A stretch of 64,000 nt of DNA. It comes from Siphonodentalium dalli (Eukaryota; Mollusca; Scaphopoda; Gadilida; Siphonodentaliidae). The stretch is from NCBI GenBank assembly GCA_032622095.1, contig CP136063.1, forward strand, positions 185,917,956 through 185,981,955, given 5' to 3'. How positions within the stretch are numbered: position 1 is the stretch's first letter; each line of letters opens with the position of its first letter. The notes under the pieces are model-generated. The model was not told the origin of the DNA and ran no database searches. It saw nothing but the letters and a program-made list of their open reading frames with translations. The position numbers were made by a program, and so were the translations under genes. Below are positions 11,035 to 22,827 of this stretch, piece after piece.

Positions 11035-11335
11035 TAAGTCGATGCCAGGGACATCCGGGTAACTTAATTCGGCGTCCCTGTTTCCACTGGTGGTGACATA
11101 TATGACATCGTCGACGATGCCCTCAGCTCTCTATCTGTCTCCACTTGGCCTCCTGTCGGCGTCCCTGCGGCGTCCCGATGGTGGCTTGTTCTTCTTTTTC
11201 CTCGGCCATCCCTGTGGCATTGGTAGCCCATAACAAGCCAGGCCAGCAGAGGGTTCTGCTGTCCAGAGTGACATGGTAGTCCAAAACCAAATCACATCCA
11301 GCTTGTGTCGTGCACATGCACGCGGCACCGTTACG
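11035..11335. repeat. GC-rich repeat, copy 2
   Basis: Diverged direct copy of 9480-9870 in the same orientation. The minus frame again carries a basic stretch (KKKNKPPSGRRR), suggesting that the minus strand was once coding. Confidence 0.45.
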
Positions 11336-11362
11336 TAGCTGGGCCTACCTATATATATATAA

Positions 11363-12094
11363 CTAGAAGGTGACCCGACTTCGTCCGGGCTTTGACCTTG
11401 AATTGTCCATTTTGAAGGTCAAGGTCAAGTGGGGTCACGATTTGACCAGTCCAAAACACCGCCCGGACAAAAGTACCCGACAAAAGTACCCGTCGAAATC
11501 CATCCGGTTTTACCCGATTTGACCTCGAATTGATCATTTTGAAGGTCAAGGTCAGGTCGGGGTCACGACTCGACCCGTCCAATACACTCAGTGGACAAAC
11601 GTAACCCTACTTATCAAATTTCGTCGAAATCCCATCAAAATTCGCGATTTGACCTTGAATTTACCCGATTTCAAGGCCAAGGTCACGTCGCACGGGCAAA
11701 TTAATATGCCTATGCCACTTCCGGGCCGAAAATACCCCCACATACCAAGTTTCATCGAAATCCCGTGATATTCGGGCGTTTGACCTTGAAATGACCCGAT
11801 TTCAAGGTCAAGGTCACGTCGCACGGGCAAATTAATAGGCTTATGCCACTCCCCGGCCGAAGGTACCCCCACATACCAAGTTTCATCGAAATCCCGTGAT
11901 ATTCGGGCGTTTGACCTTGAAATTACCCGATTTCAAGGTCAAGGTCACGTCGCACGGACAAATTAATAGGCCTATGTCACTCCCCGGCCGAAAATACCCC
12001 CACATACCAAGTTTTATCGAAATCGGCTCGGCCGTTTTCGAGTCCATCGATTACAGACAGACACACAGACAGATCTTCCAAAATATATAATAGA
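11363..12094 (-). mobile_element. Helitron-like element C family, minus copy 1
   Basis: On the minus strand it starts TCTATTATATATTTTGGAAG (near 12093) and ends with the hairpin and CTAG at 11366-11363, followed by TTATATAT. Interior units carry GGTCAAGGTCA and TGAAACTTGGTATG repeats. Confidence 0.7.
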
Positions 12095-12829
12095 CTAGAA
12101 GGTGACCCGACTTCGTCCGGGCTTTGACCTTCAATTGTCCATTTTGAAGGTCAAGGTCAAGTGGGGTCACGATTTGACCAGTCCAAAACACTGCCCGGAC
12201 AAAAGTACCCGACAAACGTGCCCGTCGAAATCCATCCGGTTTTACCCGATTTGACCTTGAATTGATCATTTTGAAGGTAAAGGTCAGGTCGGGGTCACGA
12301 TTTGACTCGTACAAAACACTCAGTGGACAAAATTAACCCTATGTATAAAATTTCGTCGAAATCCCATCAAAATTGGCGATTTGACATTGAATTGACCCGA
12401 TTTCAAGGTCACGTTGCATGGGCAAATGAATATGCTTATGAGACTCCCCAACCGAAAATACCCCCACATACCAAGTTTCATCGAAATCCCGTGATATTCG
12501 GGCGTTTGACCTTGAAATGATCCGATTTCAAGGTCAAGGTCACGTCGCACGGGCAAATTAATAGGTTTATGCCACTCCCCGGCCGAAGGTACCCCCCACA
12601 TACCAAGTTTCATCGAAATCCCGTTATATTCGGGCGTTTGACCTTGAAATTACCCGATTTCAAGTTCAAGGTCACGTCGCACGGTAAAATTAATAGGCCT
12701 ATGTCACTCCCCGGCTGAAAATACCCCCACATACCAAGTTTCATCGAAATCGGCTTGGCCGTTTTCGAGTCCATCGATTACAGACAGACACACAGACAGA
12801 CAGACAGATCTCCCAAAATATATAATAGA
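12095..12829 (-). mobile_element. Helitron-like element C family, minus copy 2
   Basis: Head-to-tail with the previous copy: its CTAG (12098-12095 on the minus strand) abuts the other copy's 5' end through a single base. The 5' end is near 12829. Confidence 0.7.
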
Positions 12830-12845
12830 TTATGTAGTTCCTAAA

Positions 12846-15261
12846 AGGTAGGGGAGACTGGCGAGAACTGGGACAGTGTGAACTGGGACAATGGGAGTGG
12901 CTCGAAATTGCTATGACAAATCAAACTAATGTTTCATGCACCATGATGCATGGTGAAATACTCAAACAAAATTGACATTTCAAGTTACTCAAAGTATTTA
13001 TTCGAGGCAAATTTAATTGCATGCGAAATAAGACATAAAAATCATCTTTTTAGACAGACGCTTTGAATTTAGTGGCATGAAGATTGAAAGCATACATATA
13101 ACTTCAAAATATCAGTTACTCCGCAAAACTATATTAGTTGATGGCAAAATAATTACTTTATTCCAATTGCTACTGCTTATTCTTGAATTAGGATTGAGAT
13201 GCTTTTTGAGGTTGTGGGGCGCACTGGGACATTGCCAGTTTGTCAACATGTGAATCAGGGACGACACGGTGGTTGGGGTGTAGCATTCTCAACTTTGGTC
13301 AAAGTATTCAATATCTAGAGATGTCATGCCTGACACAACATATTAAGCTGAAAAATCAGACCACAGAGAAGTTAAATTATTTTGGTAGTTTCATTTCCAA
13401 CCAGTATTTAGTGTGAAATTGTGTCATTTTGTACAAAATTTGAATTGCCTGTACTTGCGCTGAAATGGTCACTGTCACCCCCCTTTCGTTCAGTTGGGTA
13501 CCCAGCTTTTTAAAATTTACAGTTGGGTACCCAGCTTTTATAAAATTTACAGTTGGGTACCCAGCTTTATGAAATCTCACACAGAACGTGATTTATTAAT
13601 TATTTGATTGCCGTTTGTTTTTTTCTCCAAATGATCCTGTTAAGTTTGCGATGCTTGAAATATATTAGGAAAAGAATTGTAGATCCTGCAGATCGACTGC
13701 TGTACTGAAGTGTTCCCTATCGTATTGCGATAATTGCCAACCAACCCCTGGAGCACGGAAAAGCTACAAACGTTGTCGGCCATGTTGAATTAAAGGTCAC
13801 GTGTAACATTGGCGAGATTTCATAAAGCTGGGTACCCAACCAAGGGGGGGGGGGGTGAAAAAATTTCTTCCGGCACGTATGCCGGGGTGGGTGGGTGGTC
13901 AAAGCCACCAACAAGCAATTTTTTCCGCAACTAAAAAAAAAAAATCCTGCTTGTTTTTAGTGTTTTGGCAATGAGTTGGGTTTCAAAAACCACTTTGAAT
14001 CAGTTTGAATGAGAGAAATAATGTAATTCTAACTGGTAAACTGACTGCAGGCAGTTATCGTGTTGTATTTTGTGGCAAATTTTGAAATCCAAGATGGCCG
14101 CTGGCAGCCATGTTTTTTTTGGCCGAATGACCTCAAAATTACTCATTCCTATTTACATGTCCATGTTAACATCCATGATAAATAGTATGCACAGAAATTC
14201 ATATACAGCTGTTTACAGTGAATTCCCCCTGCAAATCTCTGTTTTAGTGTTAAAAGGGGGGTGGGTGTCAAAAAATGGTCGGAAAAAACTGCTGAAAACG
14301 GAAAAAAAATTGGCGGTGGGGGTGGGTGGGTAAAAAAAATGATCGAAAGGGAAAAAATGCCATACGTGCCTAAAAAAAAATTCCGACCCCCCCCCCCCCC
14401 CCCCGCCCTGACCCAACTGTAAATTTTATAAAAGCTGGGTACCCAACTGTAAATTTTAAAAAGCTGGGTACCCAACTGAACGAAAGGGGGTGACAGTGAC
14501 CATTTCAGCTGTACTTGCGGCAATATATTTGACTCAAATGGTCATCAGAGGAAATGTTCCAACCTTAGGGGGGTGGAGTCAGGTCGACCATTTGCAACAG
14601 TTGGAAACCTTGAGGTACCAATTGGAAAATTCCAAACCATGAATGGTGCAGATAGAATTTCTCAAATATGTGAAATTTGTGAGTCTAGTTTGGGGGGGGG
14701 GGTGCAGTTGCAATGAAAACTCATTGCCATCATATATAAATCATGCAAAATATTCACATGTGTACTAGCTATATGCCATGTACATATACCGTATGTCTTA
14801 CAATTAATTATTGTTAATGAGAATGCAAATTATGGGCCCCATGTGAAATTATTAAGTATGTTTCCTGTACCTTTAATCTGTCCTGAGGCGAACATCTCAG
14901 CTATCTTTGATATTCAATTTCTCTGTTATGATGATTATTAGCATCCAACTTTATAAATTTATGGATTTGAATTGAGAATGTTGTTTATTTAAGCAGCAAT
15001 TGGCCGTCCCATTTTACCATTTTAACCCACCAAATGACCCACATCTCCCCACACTCGGGCCAAGTTCACAAAAAACCCCAGATAATTTAATTGAGAGTTA
15101 TCTCCCTTGTAATATGCTAATCAGACAGACAATATCTTCCCTTGTGTTCGTATATCCAGTGTGTTTGTTAATATCATAGAGCCTTTCAGCAGTTATCTAC
15201 AATTACCAAAATATTGGTTAAATTTATAAACTGTCCCAGTTCTCCCCAGTCTCCCCTACCT
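12846..15261. mobile_element. DNA-transposon-like element with 31-bp TIRs (host of a nested insertion)
   Basis: The left TIR 12846-12876 (AGGTAGGGGAGACTGG...) and right TIR 15231-15261 are inverse with one mismatch. ACTGGGACA recurs subterminally. Without the nested element at 13460-14508 it is about 1.36 kb. No transposase was seen. Confidence 0.78.
13460..14508. mobile_element. Nested foldback element with 11-bp target duplication
   Basis: The ends CTGAAATGGTCACTGTCACC and its inverse are flanked by CTGTACTTGCG at 13449-13459 and 14509-14519. About 30-bp repeats containing GTTGGGTACCCAGC sit near both ends (three left, two right, one internal inverse at 13829). A TSD of 9-11 bp suggests a Mutator-like element. 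Confidence 0.8.
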
Positions 15262-15891
15262 GTAGGCCACGTAAAGATCACACCCAACTGTGGATACACC
15301 CACAATCATTGGACACTATACACTAACAATATCACGCCTACATGGGTATGCGGCCTATATTTCGTGACTGAATTTACCTGGACTCACCCACAGCTTGTGT
15401 AAAATGTACAAGCTTTATACATCTCGCCGTAAATTCAGATCGATAGACAGATAGACTGGTTAACATGTCTGGTTACGAGACATGCGTACCAGTCATATTC
15501 CACGTAAGTTTTAATGGCGACGATGGTGAGTTTATTTGGAGTGTCACATTTCATGTAAAATAGTAATTTTCCGGGTTAATAGACTTTGATTTTTAGCGCA
15601 CACATATTTAATCCATTAATAGGATACCCATTAAAACGACTGTTTGAAATAATTGGAGATAGAGGCTATTTTTATTGGTATTAATATTCATAAAATTCTG
15701 GAGAAAAATATACAACGAAATTAGGTGATAGATCTGTATCTGTTGTTAATTCAGCGCATACTTGAATTCCTTTGTCATTAATATAGGATTTGACATAACA
15801 TAAGCATCCTTCACATACAGCCTCTCTTGAGTTATATTAAAACATTTTATGAGTATATTTTAGCATTGTAAGAGATTAGATTGTTGTTGTT

Positions 15892-15974
15892 GGCATCATA
15901 ATCATCTGTAGCTGATTAATGTCACTGGTGCATTAACTGCTGGTGCTGTATTCACTAGGTGCTATACTCTGTAT
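15892..15974. repeat. Direct copy of an 83-bp palindrome-arm segment
   Basis: Identical or nearly identical to 19268-19350, starting GTTGGCATCATAATCATC. The same unit forms the arms of the 19293-19510 palindrome. Confidence 0.85.
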
Positions 15975-16244
15975 GTGTGACGTCTTCTATCTGGTAAGGG
16001 AGAGTTATATACATATATAAAATCATTGTTTAGACACTGATGCCTGAAGATCTGACAAAGTTGTGAACAAGTTTATGTCGAAGAAGTTCTGTATCTGCTG
16101 ACAGTCCTTCGCATTGCCCGAGGAGAAGTTTTATTGTTTTGCCGCTGTCATTTATAGAATCCTGGAGTTGCGGACTTTCGGTGAGATCAGAAAACAGTAT
16201 GTCCCTGTACCCTTGGTTTAAGCTGCAGTTGAGAATGTAGTGTA

Positions 16245-16800
16245 GTACACAGGGACTTTGTAGAAAATATATTTATAAAATATACATAAACAATACGACA
16301 AGGGGAGACACCTGTCGGCACCCAAAAACCACCGTAGCGTTGAATTCGGACTCACAACACCGATTTTGGTCGTGTAAACGGCAATTTCGCGTATATTTCG
16401 ACTAACAAATGTGATAGAAGCTCTCCTTACCTTGTTAGATCATCAGAATATCCGTTTAAACGTGTTTTACAACTTTGAGGTGGGATAAAATCACCTTGCT
16501 TGACCATCAACATGCAGGGGAAATAACTCTATCTATCATACCACAATTGGTCTCTCAGAACAGGTCCCTCTATAAGGCGGTGTATAAAAGAAAGGGTAAC
16601 ATTTCAACCTCGCAGATCAAGACTAACTTATATCATGTTCAACAACAATTTTAACATTTACAAGTATGCAATAATATATAATATAATAATAGATAATAAA
16701 ATATGTAATTTAATGAGACCCATAATTTAGTAGTTTACAGATTATGAATGGAGTGCTCCTAACACAAATGAAGGACCTCAGAACAGAACTGTGTAGTTTA
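16245..16800 (+). repeat. LINE 3' end, left copy (inverted-repeat arm)
   Basis: Matches 18285-18815 in inverse orientation over about 420 bp at high identity. Homology then continues past a roughly 36-bp AT-rich insertion (near 16664-16700). The beginning reads as the last codons (HRDFVENIF) of a LINE ORF. Confidence 0.75.
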
Positions 16801-17420
16801 CTGTGTCACGTTGCATTACTAAAATATTACATATGTACTTGTTCGGGTATGTGAAACTGAACAAATAGTATCCAGGAGCTATACCAACTGTAGGCATTTA
16901 GCATGCTACGAAGATCACCATAAATCTGAAGCAAATGGACTGTACCACTCCATAGAAAACATCGTCTGGACAACGCGGCGATAAACTGACGAAAGTGATT
17001 TCGCCATCGAGAGTCACTGCATTCAATTAATATATAAGAATGATGGTGTTTATTGTCAATTTGGATATAATATTTGTAAAAAATACCTACTTTGAACAAG
17101 ATTAATCTACATTTTTAATTGATCACCCTACTGGAGTGTTCACATCACTTTAAAAACATGGCGCAGAGCCTGGCAGAGGCGACTAAAACGACATGCAGTT
17201 ACATTCTTGGTGCTGCACTCTGGTGGGATACCAGCAGGCAATAACTTATATGACCGAATACTGTATATTAGTCTCCAATATTGTCATTGATGATGTCGCT
17301 TACTGATTTAGACTGAGGTTTCGATTGTTTATCTTTCGCCACATCGGGACTTTCATGCATTAATTCTGCGAGTTTTAATAATATTTGGTGAACCAAATTG
17401 ACGTAGAAGTGTAATAAATA

Positions 17421-17579
17421 GAGTAATCAATTAGTTCCGAGAATTACGTTAAATAATTCGCTCGAGGCATGAGACGTTTGGGTAAGAAACTCGTGCGCTA
17501 ACGCGCACTCGTTTCTTGCCAACGTCTCTCGCCTCTCGTGAATTATTTAAAGTAATTCTCGGAACCAATTGATTACTCT
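17421..17579. repeat. Near-perfect palindrome, about 78-bp arms
   Basis: The arms meet at GTGCGCTAACGCGCAC (about 17493-17508), with only a few mismatches. Probably a foldback MITE. Confidence 0.85.
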
Positions 17580-18284
17580 CTACATGTTTGATGCAACTCA
17601 AGCATTTATACTAACTAGCAATCGATTTCGTTGTTTGCCAATTGTATTTCTGACTCATAAGTACCTGCTTGAATTTGATCATCTTCAGAGACACAAATCG
17701 AAAATGATATACATGTACTAGTAGCTAACAATGTGGTAACAATTTCAGTAACTTTTTTTGCACAAAAAGCCATACAAAGTTATTGTCATTGTGGTAAATC
17801 CACTCTACACATAGTTTTAATTTTTCATATATAACACCATATCATGCATAAGATAATTGATCATTGCAAATATATGTGCTGATTGTTTTTTCTCTCTTCT
17901 ACCCAACTGTAATCCATCAGTTCATTAATCTTCTCATCATGCTCTTTATCCCCTTTACTTAATCTACTCTTCCACTTCTCACTGACCACTATATGTAATC
18001 TGTTCTTTTGTGAGGAGATGGCTCTATATAAGCATCTGATGCTTGTTGTCAAATCATCTTCCTCCCTTCTAGTCTCATGTGAGCCTATGCATAGGCCTAC
18101 ATGTGTCATGTTTTATAATTATATGTTTTTGGGAAGAAAATCACAGGTAAGAATATTTTATAGTATAACAAAACGTTCAAATCAAAATATAATATAAACT
18201 AGTATACACTTTAATTACAACTTAAAATGTTGTATTATGATAATAAAATAACATACAACAGAAAAATATATATAAACATCCAAA

Positions 18285-18815
18285 CGTTACACAGTTATAT
18301 TCTGTTCTTTTGTGAGGTCCTTCCTTTGTGTGAGGAACACTCCATTCACAATGTGCAATCTACTGAAATATTGGTCTCGTTAAATTGCGTAGCATACTTG
18401 TAAATGTTAAAATTGTTATGTTGAACATGATATAAGATAGTCTTGATCTGCGAGGTTGAAATGTTACCCGTTCTTTTATACACCGCCTTATAGAGGGACC
18501 TATTCTGAGAGACCAATTGTGGTATGATAGATAGAGTTATTTCCCCTGCATGTTGATGGTCAAGCAAGGTGATTTTATCCCACCTCAAAGTTGTAAAACA
18601 CGTTTAAACGGATATTCTGATGATCTAACAAGGTAAGGAGAGCTTCTATCACATTTGTTAGTCGAAATATACGCGAAATTGCCGTTTACACGACCAAAAT
18701 CGGTGTTGTGAGTCCGAATTCAACGCTACGGTGGTTTTTGGGTGCCGACAGGTGTCTCCCCTTGTCGTATTGTTTATGTATATTTTATAAATATATTTTC
18801 TACAAAGTCCCTGTG
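18285..18815 (-). repeat. LINE 3' UTR, right copy (inverted-repeat arm)
   Basis: Minus-strand continuation of the LINE tail at 18774-19097 and inverse of 16245-16800. The two LINE 3' ends face each other across about 1.5 kb. Confidence 0.75.
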
Positions 18816-19097
18816 GTGTAGTATAGTTCCTTGTTCACCACAAGAGCATTTCGGTGTGGCTACAAGATTCATTTTGAACATATGCTCATTTAGGAGAGTG
18901 TGACCTAACTTGAGTCGGTTAACTTTCACCTCCGTGGCTCTGTCAGAGAATGAGAATTTGGTAGGCTTCATACCAGTTATTGGAAACAATTCTTGAGTGT
19001 GCTGTGAAGTTTTACAAAGGTCCCACGAGGTTTGCCACTTACATTTAACAGAGTCCTTTATTGCATTTTTATGTTCTTTGAAAGAGATTAGATACAA
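18774..19097 (-). pseudogene. LINE ORF2 C-terminal fragment (RNase H tail and Cys motif)
   Basis: 107 codons. NRLKLGHTLLNEH followed by CSCGEQGTILHH matches the C-terminal region after RNase H in LINE ORF2 proteins, where R-TGHT-L and a CxC...H...C motif are usual. The expected final Cys is not seen. The upstream part is missing. Confidence 0.7.
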
Positions 19098-19292
19098 CAG
19101 CGCCCAATGTTTATGTTATCAAAGTGAGAGATAACTCTTTTAGTCTTTAAGTCTTAAGTCAAGATGCCCGTTATTTCGTTAAATATTACTTTTACGAAAT
19201 AACAGGCATGTCTAAAGATTTACACCACAAAGACACAAACTTCGCAAAATGTATAAGAAATGATTTGTTGGCATCATAATCATCTGTAGCTG

Positions 19293-19510
19293 ATTAATGT
19301 CACTGGTGCATTAACTGCTGGTGCTGTATTCACTAGGTGCTATACTCTGTATAACATTTAAATACGACAAATGATTTTTTGGGCTTGGGGGAGGTGGATG
19401 GCACTGTACAAAAAGTCAGCCCAAAAAATCATTTGTCGTATTTAAATGTTATACAGAGTATAGCACCTAGTGAATACAGCACCAGCAGTTAATGCACCAG
19501 TGGCATTAAT
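19293..19510. repeat. 93-bp-arm palindrome with 32-nt loop
   Basis: The left arm 19293-19385 and right arm 19418-19510 are inverse with one mismatch seen. The loop sequence (GGGGGAGGTGGATGGCACTG) and the adjoining right-arm bases are repeated at 19561-19622. Confidence 0.92.
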
Positions 19511-20158
19511 CAAACAGTCCAAATGATATACATAAGAAATGATAAACATTTGTTAATGTTGGCTTGGGGGAGGTGGATGGCACTGTACAAAAAGTCAGCC
19601 CAAAAAATCATTTGTCGTATTTAATCCCAGATATTGTCTATAAGTATAAGGCTTTATTATATGCTTCCCCATTAAATAGTGGGAAATTGCCGTGGCGTAG
19701 GGCGTTATATCCATCGCCTGGACCGACTCGATGGATAACACTGACCGACTCGATGGATAACACAATAGTATTACTTTTTCGGAGATTACTTCCGGTTTAT
19801 AGCGGCGAATCACATTAAGTTTCAAAGCGTATCAATAACAGCCGGACTATTGTTTTAATTATTGATTTTCACGGTTCATAAACTGTTATTTAATTGTTAT
19901 AATGTTAACTCATTTGTTTTAATATATTCTTATCACTAAATTATGTATACATTAATTTTCTCGCATCATTTCAGAATAAAACAATGGGGACTATTTCTTA
20001 TGGCGGCTATGCTCGATATTTGTCATTCGGTGGTGAGCAAATCAATTGATGGAATGTAAACAAAATGCAAATGTCGAAGCTTTCTAACAATTTGAAGTGA
20101 ACTGTAGGACAAAATTAGCAGTTTTGGTGCGGTTTATAGCGCATATAATAAAAAGAAA

Positions 20159-20313
20159 ACCTACGGGTTTTGGTTGAATACCCGGATTATCTCATTCGTG
20201 GGTGCAAGGAAGTACAGAATTTCCACTCGCGGCTTGCAGCCGCTCGTGGAAATTCTGTACTTCCTTGCACCCACTCATGAGATAATTCGGGTATTCAACC
20301 AAAACTCGTAGGT
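20159..20313. repeat. Near-perfect palindrome, about 77-bp arms
   Basis: The arms meet near 20235 (GCGGCTTGCAGCCGC), with only a few mismatches. Foldback MITE-like; no coding. Confidence 0.9.
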
Positions 20314-20439
20314 ATTCTCTATATATTTTAGTGGTTGTCAATTCAGGAGCTTGTTAATGTTGATATATTTCGCTGTTTCCGTGTTTGTTGCCACTGACTG
20401 TCAGCCACTCAGTGTCAGTCAATGTCAGTGAGTTTATTC

Positions 20440-20762
20440 AGCCAAATACCTAGCATAGCACAGGAAAGGCTCATAGATGGGACATCCATTAACGTCGGCT
20501 CCCGATCCGACGGTATGCCTAGCACAGTGTCATCCCTGGGCATGACACCTTAGAGGAGCGGAGGTACGAAATTCGCCCAGTATGTGCTTTTCAAATTTTG
20601 TCTGATATTCTTTTTGCTTCTGGAATCGTTCTCAGAGCACTGATCGTGGCATTGATTTTTTATTCATGATGAACATGTCCAACTGATACTATTTCGGATT
20701 TGAACCCTTGACCGTGTAGCTCAGAGGTCGGCCCACAATTCAACTGAGCTATCCGTTCCTCT
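20440..20762 (-). mobile_element. tRNA-derived SINE
   Basis: The minus strand has a tRNA-like head: A box TAGCTCAGTTG (20751-20741) and B box GGTTCAAATCC (20706-20696), with spacing suitable for RNA polymerase III. It is followed by a non-tRNA body containing CGACGTTAATGG. The sequence does not fold as a clean tRNA gene. The 3' end is approximate. Confidence 0.65.
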
Positions 20763-21187
20763 ATTGTCAGCGTCATCCGAAGTTGTTTTTATTGTTGTTA
20801 ATTCTGTAGACACAATATCGCCATCTAACTCTTTCGCCCTTTGTCAGGTCGGGCACACATTCAAAACGGGATATATGCGCTCGTTTTGTCTAAAGATCAC
20901 TTTCCGATTTATCTACATTTTAAATGTGATATACATGTCTCTATTGATTTTGAGCATACCACAAAAAGCGCGATTATAATTGACATTCTTTAGTTGTGTA
21001 CCACTATCCCGTCCACAAAGAAACAATAAACTCAACAACTCACCACGGCTTAAGTCCAATGAACAATGTTTTAATTAAGGCTTAAATTACTGACGTCTAC
21101 CTGTAGCAGCATGTTTTGTGAAAATATCAGATTTCATTTAAAATAGAAAAAAGTAGAAAGTTGGCCATTTGTCTATGTCATATCTTT

Positions 21188-21556
21188 TTAACAGTCAAGA
21201 ACATTTAATTTATGTGGCTCAACTGATTGGATATAAAAGCGAACAGCTTCACTTGTAGATGACTGTTTGTGAAATGTAATACGAACACTATTCGGAGAAG
21301 ACAACATAAACAAATGGTCACAAACTCGAAATCTAGGGAAACTTGCATTGCATGTGATATGGGTGCGATGATTACAATCTATGCGTGACTTTCGCGCTGC
21401 TGATGGGTTGATTACTGGAATGTCATAATAAGCAGGAAATTCAGGTTTCAACACTGGTAGTCGAGGCACCTCACTGAAGCACTTGTGGTTTATGTCATGG
21501 TTGTTAGATTGTGTTCCCGTGCATTCCAACAGGTGTAATACTGGTGTATTATGCAA
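21188..21556 (-). other. Unassigned open frame, possible exon
   Basis: 122 codons to a TAA, with even amino-acid composition and no link to a repeat. There is no ATG until well inside, so it would need a splice acceptor; a candidate is TGCTTCAG before GTGAGG-type sequence near 21478. The C-terminal half (CDHLFMLSSPNSVRITFHKQ) is loosely CUB-like. Weak evidence; it may be non-coding. Confidence 0.2.
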
Positions 21557-21786
21557 TTAAAATTTCTTTAAGAATGTATTGTTATAATGGGCATAAATTC
21601 AGCCAATCAGATTTGAGCTTACAAACGGCATTGTATTGACATGAGGGTTCTCGGTACTGATTGTTGATATATATTAATATACCTCTTAACGAATATAGGG
21701 TAAATTAAGCAGTTCAACATAACACCAAATACAACTGCGATGGGTTAACGTGATATCGTCAGCACATTCAAACATACATGTAAAAG

Positions 21787-22606
21787 GCACAGTATCAGAC
21801 TTTCATTTTTAGAAAATGAAGGCGCGTATAGTCTCGCTCGCTGGTTTTTGGGCCCAGACGCGCAGTTTCTATCAAGATAAAATAAACAGCGGATTGCCGG
21901 AAATACATTCATAAATGCCGCGTAAATTGAATTAGTTAACTCACGATCGATGTCCAGTGAATCTCTTTGATGGTTTAACACTGCTTAATCCACTATCCAT
22001 AAGCACAAATGAATGTTACACACTATGTTTTATATTGTACATGCTCCTATACTAATTGTAATCCATAATTATTAATAAAGAATCAATTTAATACTCCGAT
22101 TCCATGCTGACAGAATAATATCAACATTTCTCGGCCACGTGGTCTCGCTTTGATTTTCCAGGAATTTATGTGACGTCATAAGCCATACATAGAAATCATT
22201 CAAATGTATTTTTAGCTTCGAATCATTCCGACAGATTGTGCATTCGACACCGTGTGACCTCAAATAATTTACTGGTGTCGGTGATCAAACGTCGGGCGGG
22301 TTGATTGACACCGCACTGTGAATGGAAAGTTGTGGAATTGGTAACTAGGTCGTGGCACCTTTGATCTCACGACACATCACACAGGCATTCTCGCAACGCG
22401 GTAATAAAATGGAAAATGAGACACATTATTAACCAATCTCGTCTGGGTAGACACTGAAAATATCGTTATCAGGTTCGGCCAACTTCGCTCGCTGTATTTG
22501 GCCTAGGTGCGCAATCGATCGCTCGCTGGTGTCCAATTTCAGGCGCGCGATGGTGCGCAAGAGCAATTGCGCGCCTCAAAAATGAAAGTCTGCAGTATGC
22601 CTCACT
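21787..22606. mobile_element. Possible MITE with imperfect 24-bp TIRs
   Basis: GCAC-AGTATCAGACTTTCATTTTT at the left is inverse to AAAAATGAAAGTCTGCAGTATGC at the right. Both ends are followed internally by GGCGCGY and CGCTCGCTGG motifs. Confidence 0.45.
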
Positions 22607-22639
22607 GTAACAACTTGTCACAAAATTGACAGAATGCAT

Positions 22640-22827
22640 GCATTGTGTGGGCGCATGTGATCACCACTAAGATTCGTTCACGAATGGGAGATGAGCTAGT
22701 TGATGCACTGTCATTCAATCACGCCCACCATTTGGGCACCGACAAGGCGCAAAAGTGCCAAACACCCAAATTACCATCCATGGATATATATGATGACATG
22801 GAGGTTGACACTGTTGAACTCGAGTGA
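22640..22827 (+). pseudogene. Possible hAT transposase C-terminal remnant
   Basis: The open frame reads KIRSRMGDELVDALSFNHAH, which resembles the C-terminal dimerisation region of hAT transposases (R-x-R-L/M-x-x-D/E-x-L-x-A-L). There is no other domain and it could be chance. Confidence 0.25.

Noticed and set aside
14149-14523. 124-codon minus frame
   Set aside because: Runs through poly-C and foldback repeats of the nested element; composition is low complexity.
17861-18109. 82-codon minus frame between the LINE arms
   Set aside because: Composition is protein-like, but no family features, splice context or second exon support it.
20690-20762. A functional tRNA gene on the minus strand
   Set aside because: A and B boxes are present but acceptor and anticodon stems do not pair cleanly; a SINE head fits better.
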